Shown here in pieces: positions 61,764 through 64,000 of a DNA stretch of 64,000 nt. Made by a program: the position numbers and the translations under genes. The DNA is from Pseudomonadota bacterium (lineage in GTDB: Bacteria; Pseudomonadota; Alphaproteobacteria; Sphingomonadales; Sphingomonadaceae): assembly GCA_021849075.1 (NCBI GenBank), contig JAJZTH010000001.1, positions 186,001 to 250,000 on the forward strand. The letters are read 5' to 3'. The first letter of the stretch is position 1. Each line of letters opens with the position of its first letter. The notes below the pieces were generated by a model. It saw only the letters and a program-made list of their open reading frames with translations. It had not been told where the DNA came from and did not search any database.

Positions 61764-61896
61764 CCTCCCCGACACGGGGAGGTGGCAGCCCGAAGGGCTG
61801 ACGGAGGGGGTGGGCCTCCGGGCGCAAGTCTTGTATCTGGAGGCACACCCCCTCCACCACCGCTTCGCGGCGGTCCCCCTCCCCGTGCCGGGGAGG
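61764..61896. repeat. Paired REP unit (BIME-like) before ccoG
   Basis: Two hairpins, CCTCCCC/GGGGAGG at 61764-61782 and again at 61878-61896, flank a central inverted repeat GGAGGGGGTGGGCCTCC / GGAGGCACACCCCCTCC with one mismatch. Read from both ends, these are two inverted copies of one repeat unit. The right end, GGGGAGGAGAGG, merges into the ccoG ribosome-binding site. Confidence 0.85.
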
Positions 61897-61901
61897 AGAG
61901 G

Positions 61902-63335
61902 ATGCTGATGCCAGCCGGCTCCTCCACCCTCTATGAGAAGCGCAAGGGCGTCTATCCCAAGGCGGTCGATGGTTTCTATCGCCGCCTGAAATGGGCGATC
62001 ATGGCCGTCACGCTGGCGATCTACTGGGGCACGCCCTGGCTGCGCTGGGATCGCGGGCCTTATGCGCCGGATCAGGCGGTGCTGATCGATCTGGCACATC
62101 GGCGTTTTTACCTGTTCGCGATCGAGATATGGCCGCATGAATTTTATTATGTCGCGGGCCTGCTCATCATGGCGGGGATCGGGCTGTTTCTGGTGACGTC
62201 CGCCGTGGGCCGGGCCTGGTGCGGCTATGCCTGTCCGCAGACGGTGTGGACGGACCTCTACCAGCATGTCGAACGCTTTATCGACGGCGACCGCAATGCG
62301 CAGATAAAGCTGGCAAAGGCCCCCTGGAGCGTCGCAAAGCTGACCCGGCGGCTGACGAAATGGGGCGTGTGGCTGGCCATCGCCTTCGCCACCGGCGGCG
62401 CATGGATTTTCTATTTCGCCGATGCGCCCACGCTCCTCCATGATGTCTGGGCGGGCAGCGCCGCGCCGGTCGCCTATGCCACCATGGCCGTGCTGACCGC
62501 CACGACCCTGCTGCTGGGCGGCTTCATGCGCGAACAGGTATGCATCTATATGTGCCCCTGGCCGCGCATCCAGACGGCGATGCTGGACGAAAAATCGCTG
62601 GTCGTCACCTATAAGGACTGGCGTGGCGAACAACGCGGCAGCGTCAAGAAGGCGCAGGCCAGCCCCGATCTGTTCGGCGACTGTATTGACTGCAACCAGT
62701 GCGTCGCGGTCTGCCCCACCGGCATCGATATCCGGGAAGGGCCACAGGTCGGCTGCATCACCTGCGCCCTGTGCATCGACGCCTGTGACAAGGTGATGCG
62801 CCAAGTCGGGCGACAGCGCGGGCTGATCGACTATTGCACGCAGGAGGATGTGGAGGCGGAGAAACAGGGCGCTCCTCCCCGTCGCGCCCTCAAGACGCTG
62901 CTGCGCCCCCGCACATTGGCCTATGCGGCGGTGTGGCTGTCGATCGGCGCGGCAATGCTGTTCGCGCTGGGCGCGCGCACCCGGATCGACATCGCCGCGC
63001 AGCAGGATCGCAACCCGATCTTCGTGCGGCTGTCCGACGGGGCGATCCGCAACGCCTATATGGTCAAGGTCCGCAATATGGAGGCGCGGCCGCGCCCGGT
63101 GACGGTCGCTATAGAGGGGCTGCCCGACGCGATGCTGTGGACCGACGCCATGCCGCGCGAACAGGCCATGGCGACCGTCACCGCCACCGTTCCTGCCGAC
63201 AGCGTGGCCAAGCTGCGCCTGTTCATCGCCGCTCCTGCCCCCGGACCGCAGCGGCAGGATTTCGCCTTCACCGTCCGCGCCACCGACCGCGAAGGCGGCG
63301 GCGACAGCGAACCCGCCCGTTTCGAAAGGCCCTGA
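61902..63335 (+). CDS. ccoG: Cbb3 oxidase assembly protein CcoG (RdxA/FixG), Fe-S
   Basis: This 477-residue protein has membrane helices and several cysteine groups: AWCGYACPQTVWTDLYQHVE, CIYMCPWPRIQTAMLDE, and two ferredoxin-type clusters in DCIDCNQCVAVCPTGIDI and CITCALCIDACDKVM. CcoG is a copper-handling oxidoreductase needed for cbb3 assembly. The ATG at 61902 (or 61908) is preceded by GAGGAGAGG, which is the end of the repeat element. The frame remains open back through the repeat. Confidence 0.94.
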   Translation: MLMPAGSSTLYEKRKGVYPKAVDGFYRRLKWAIMAVTLAIYWGTPWLRWDRGPYAPDQAVLIDLAHRRFYLFAIEIWPHEFYYVAGLLIMAGIGLFLVTSAVGRAWCGYACPQTVWTDLYQHVERFIDGDRNAQIKLAKAPWSVAKLTRRLTKWGVWLAIAFATGGAWIFYFADAPTLLHDVWAGSAAPVAYATMAVLTATTLLLGGFMREQVCIYMCPWPRIQTAMLDEKSLVVTYKDWRGEQRGSVKKAQASPDLFGDCIDCNQCVAVCPTGIDIREGPQVGCITCALCIDACDKVMRQVGRQRGLIDYCTQEDVEAEKQGAPPRRALKTLLRPRTLAYAAVWLSIGAAMLFALGARTRIDIAAQQDRNPIFVRLSDGAIRNAYMVKVRNMEARPRPVTVAIEGLPDAMLWTDAMPREQAMATVTATVPADSVAKLRLFIAAPAPGPQRQDFAFTVRATDREGGGDSEPARFERP

Positions 63336-63338
63336 GAT

Positions 63339-63791
63339 ATGATCCGTCGCTTCACCGGCTGGCACATGACCGGCATATTGGTCGCCTTCTTTGCTGTGGT
63401 GATCGCCGTCAATATGCTGATGGCGACCGTCGCGATCCGCTCCTTCGGCGGCACGGTGGTCGACAACAGCTATGTCGAAAGCCAGAAGTTCAACCGCTAT
63501 CTGGCGCAGGCGCGGGCGCAGGATCGGCTCCGCTGGACGGATAATGTCGCGCTGGACCAAGGCCGCCATGTCACGCTGGCGCTGAGCGATGGCGCGGGCG
63601 CGCCGATCCGTGATGCCCGCATCGCGGCAGTGGCGCAGCATCCGCTGGGCCGCGCGCCCGATATTGCCCTGCTCTTCCATGAAGTCACGCCGGGTCATTA
63701 TGTCAGCAATGTCCGCCTGCCCGCCGGCCGCTGGCAATTGCGCGCCGATATCAACAGTGATGCGCAGCATCTGTTGCGGGAGGTTTTCTGA
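63339..63791 (+). CDS. ccoH: Cbb3 oxidase assembly protein CcoH (FixH)
   Basis: This 150-residue protein has one membrane segment (about residues 9-31) followed by a FixH-like domain: GGTVVDNSYVESQKFNRYLA, DARIAAVAQHPLGRAPDIAL and LPAGRWQLRADINSD. It helps cbb3 assembly with CcoI. It starts 3 bases after ccoG and ends one base into ccoI. Confidence 0.93.
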   Translation: MIRRFTGWHMTGILVAFFAVVIAVNMLMATVAIRSFGGTVVDNSYVESQKFNRYLAQARAQDRLRWTDNVALDQGRHVTLALSDGAGAPIRDARIAAVAQHPLGRAPDIALLFHEVTPGHYVSNVRLPAGRWQLRADINSDAQHLLREVF

Positions 63792-64000
63792 TGGCGACCC
63801 AGCCTGTTTTTGCCGAGGCCCCCGCCCCCGACAACATCGAAAGCCTGTTCGCCGTGCCCGCGCTCCATTGCGCCGGCTGCATCGCCAAGATCGAAAATGG
63901 CCTCGCCAAAGTGCCGGGCATTGAAGGCGCACGGGTCAACATGACGGCCAGGCGCGTCGCCATCCGCCATGATCCCGCGCTTAGCCCGCCGGAACTGAAG
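63791..64000 (+). CDS. ccoI: Copper-transporting P-type ATPase CcoI (partial, N-terminus)
   Basis: Seventy codons are visible before the window ends. After MATQPVFAEAPAPDN they show a heavy-metal-binding domain with LHCAGCIAKIENGLAKVPG (CAGC). This matches the N-terminus of CcoI/FixI, the copper exporter that loads the cbb3 oxidase. Position after ccoH supports this. The rest lies outside the window. Confidence 0.9.
   Translation, partial: MATQPVFAEAPAPDNIESLFAVPALHCAGCIAKIENGLAKVPGIEGARVNMTARRVAIRHDPALSPPELK

Noticed and set aside
61473-63932. Open frame of about 819 codons on the minus strand over ccoP-ccoG-ccoH
   Set aside because: Composition is Arg/Gln/His-rich with no recognisable motif, and the opposite strand holds well-conserved cco genes.

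Overview
The window is a stretch of chromosome from a GC-rich alphaproteobacterium, most likely a sphingomonad (Sphingobium, Sphingomonas or a relative). The evidence is a large TonB-dependent receptor, the ffh-rpsP-rimM-trmD-rplS and dapF-mtaB-ftsY-yciB gene orders, an S16 protein with an Ala/Glu-rich tail, a DUF6456-like protein, a ThiS-ThiG fusion, Fe-SOD, a KpsS/KpsC capsule pair and a cbb3 oxidase cluster behind an FNR-type regulator. The genus is inference, since no rRNA gene is present. No tRNA, rRNA, CRISPR array, prophage or IS transposase was seen.

Layout. 1-4.6 kb: end of an unknown gene, a major-facilitator transporter, a GNAT acetyltransferase and a TonB-dependent receptor. 4.9-11.2 kb: the translation/secretion operon on the minus strand (ffh, rpsP, rimM, trmD, rplS), split between rimM and trmD by vapB-vapC-serine hydrolase and followed by a small membrane protein coupled to trmD. 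11.3-18.9 kb: membrane protein, amino-acid permease, higBA toxin-antitoxin pair, dapF-mtaB-ftsY-yciB, sodB. 19-29 kb: hemerythrin-like protein, a methyl-accepting protein, a ferredoxin/J-domain pair, RNase P RNA, an amidase and the cheA-cheW-cheY-cheB-cheR operon. 29-35 kb: a small lipoprotein, mscL, lemA with two TPM-domain genes and a NUDIX gene, DUF6456-like and XRE genes, and a glycosyltransferase. 35-39 kb: a short molybdopterin oxidoreductase-like gene divergent from modABC. 39-43.5 kb: kpsS, kpsC and a glycosyltransferase. 43.5-47.1 kb: HIT protein and a 3-oxoacid CoA-transferase operon with a phosphatase lipoprotein gene between its two subunits, divergent from a LysR gene. 47.4-52 kb: thiSG fusion, aroQ-accB-accC-arsC and an orphan ParA. 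52-57 kb: GGDEF/EAL protein, an acyl-AMP ligase-like protein and recX. 57.1-64 kb: FNR-type regulator and ccoNOQP-ccoGHI, with ccoI running off the end.

How genes work together. The cco genes encode the high-affinity terminal oxidase and its maturation proteins, and an FNR-like box precedes ccoN. The che genes form a complete excitation and adaptation system, and a membrane receptor with no periplasmic domain lies nearby. The ffh, ftsY and ribosomal genes serve co-translational targeting and ribosome maturation. ModABC supplies molybdate.

The most notable non-coding feature is the number and variety of short palindromic repeats. At least six families occur. They fill four gaps in the fnr-cco locus, one supplies the likely ribosome-binding site of ccoG, and one lies in frame inside mtaB. 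A 76-bp two-hairpin element occurs twice, 24 kb apart. I found no clear candidate for a wholly new multi-gene system. The best leads are the repeat elements, the vapBC-hydrolase cassette inside a ribosomal operon, and a molybdoenzyme homologue that appears to lack both its metal-ligand cysteine and its C-terminal domain.
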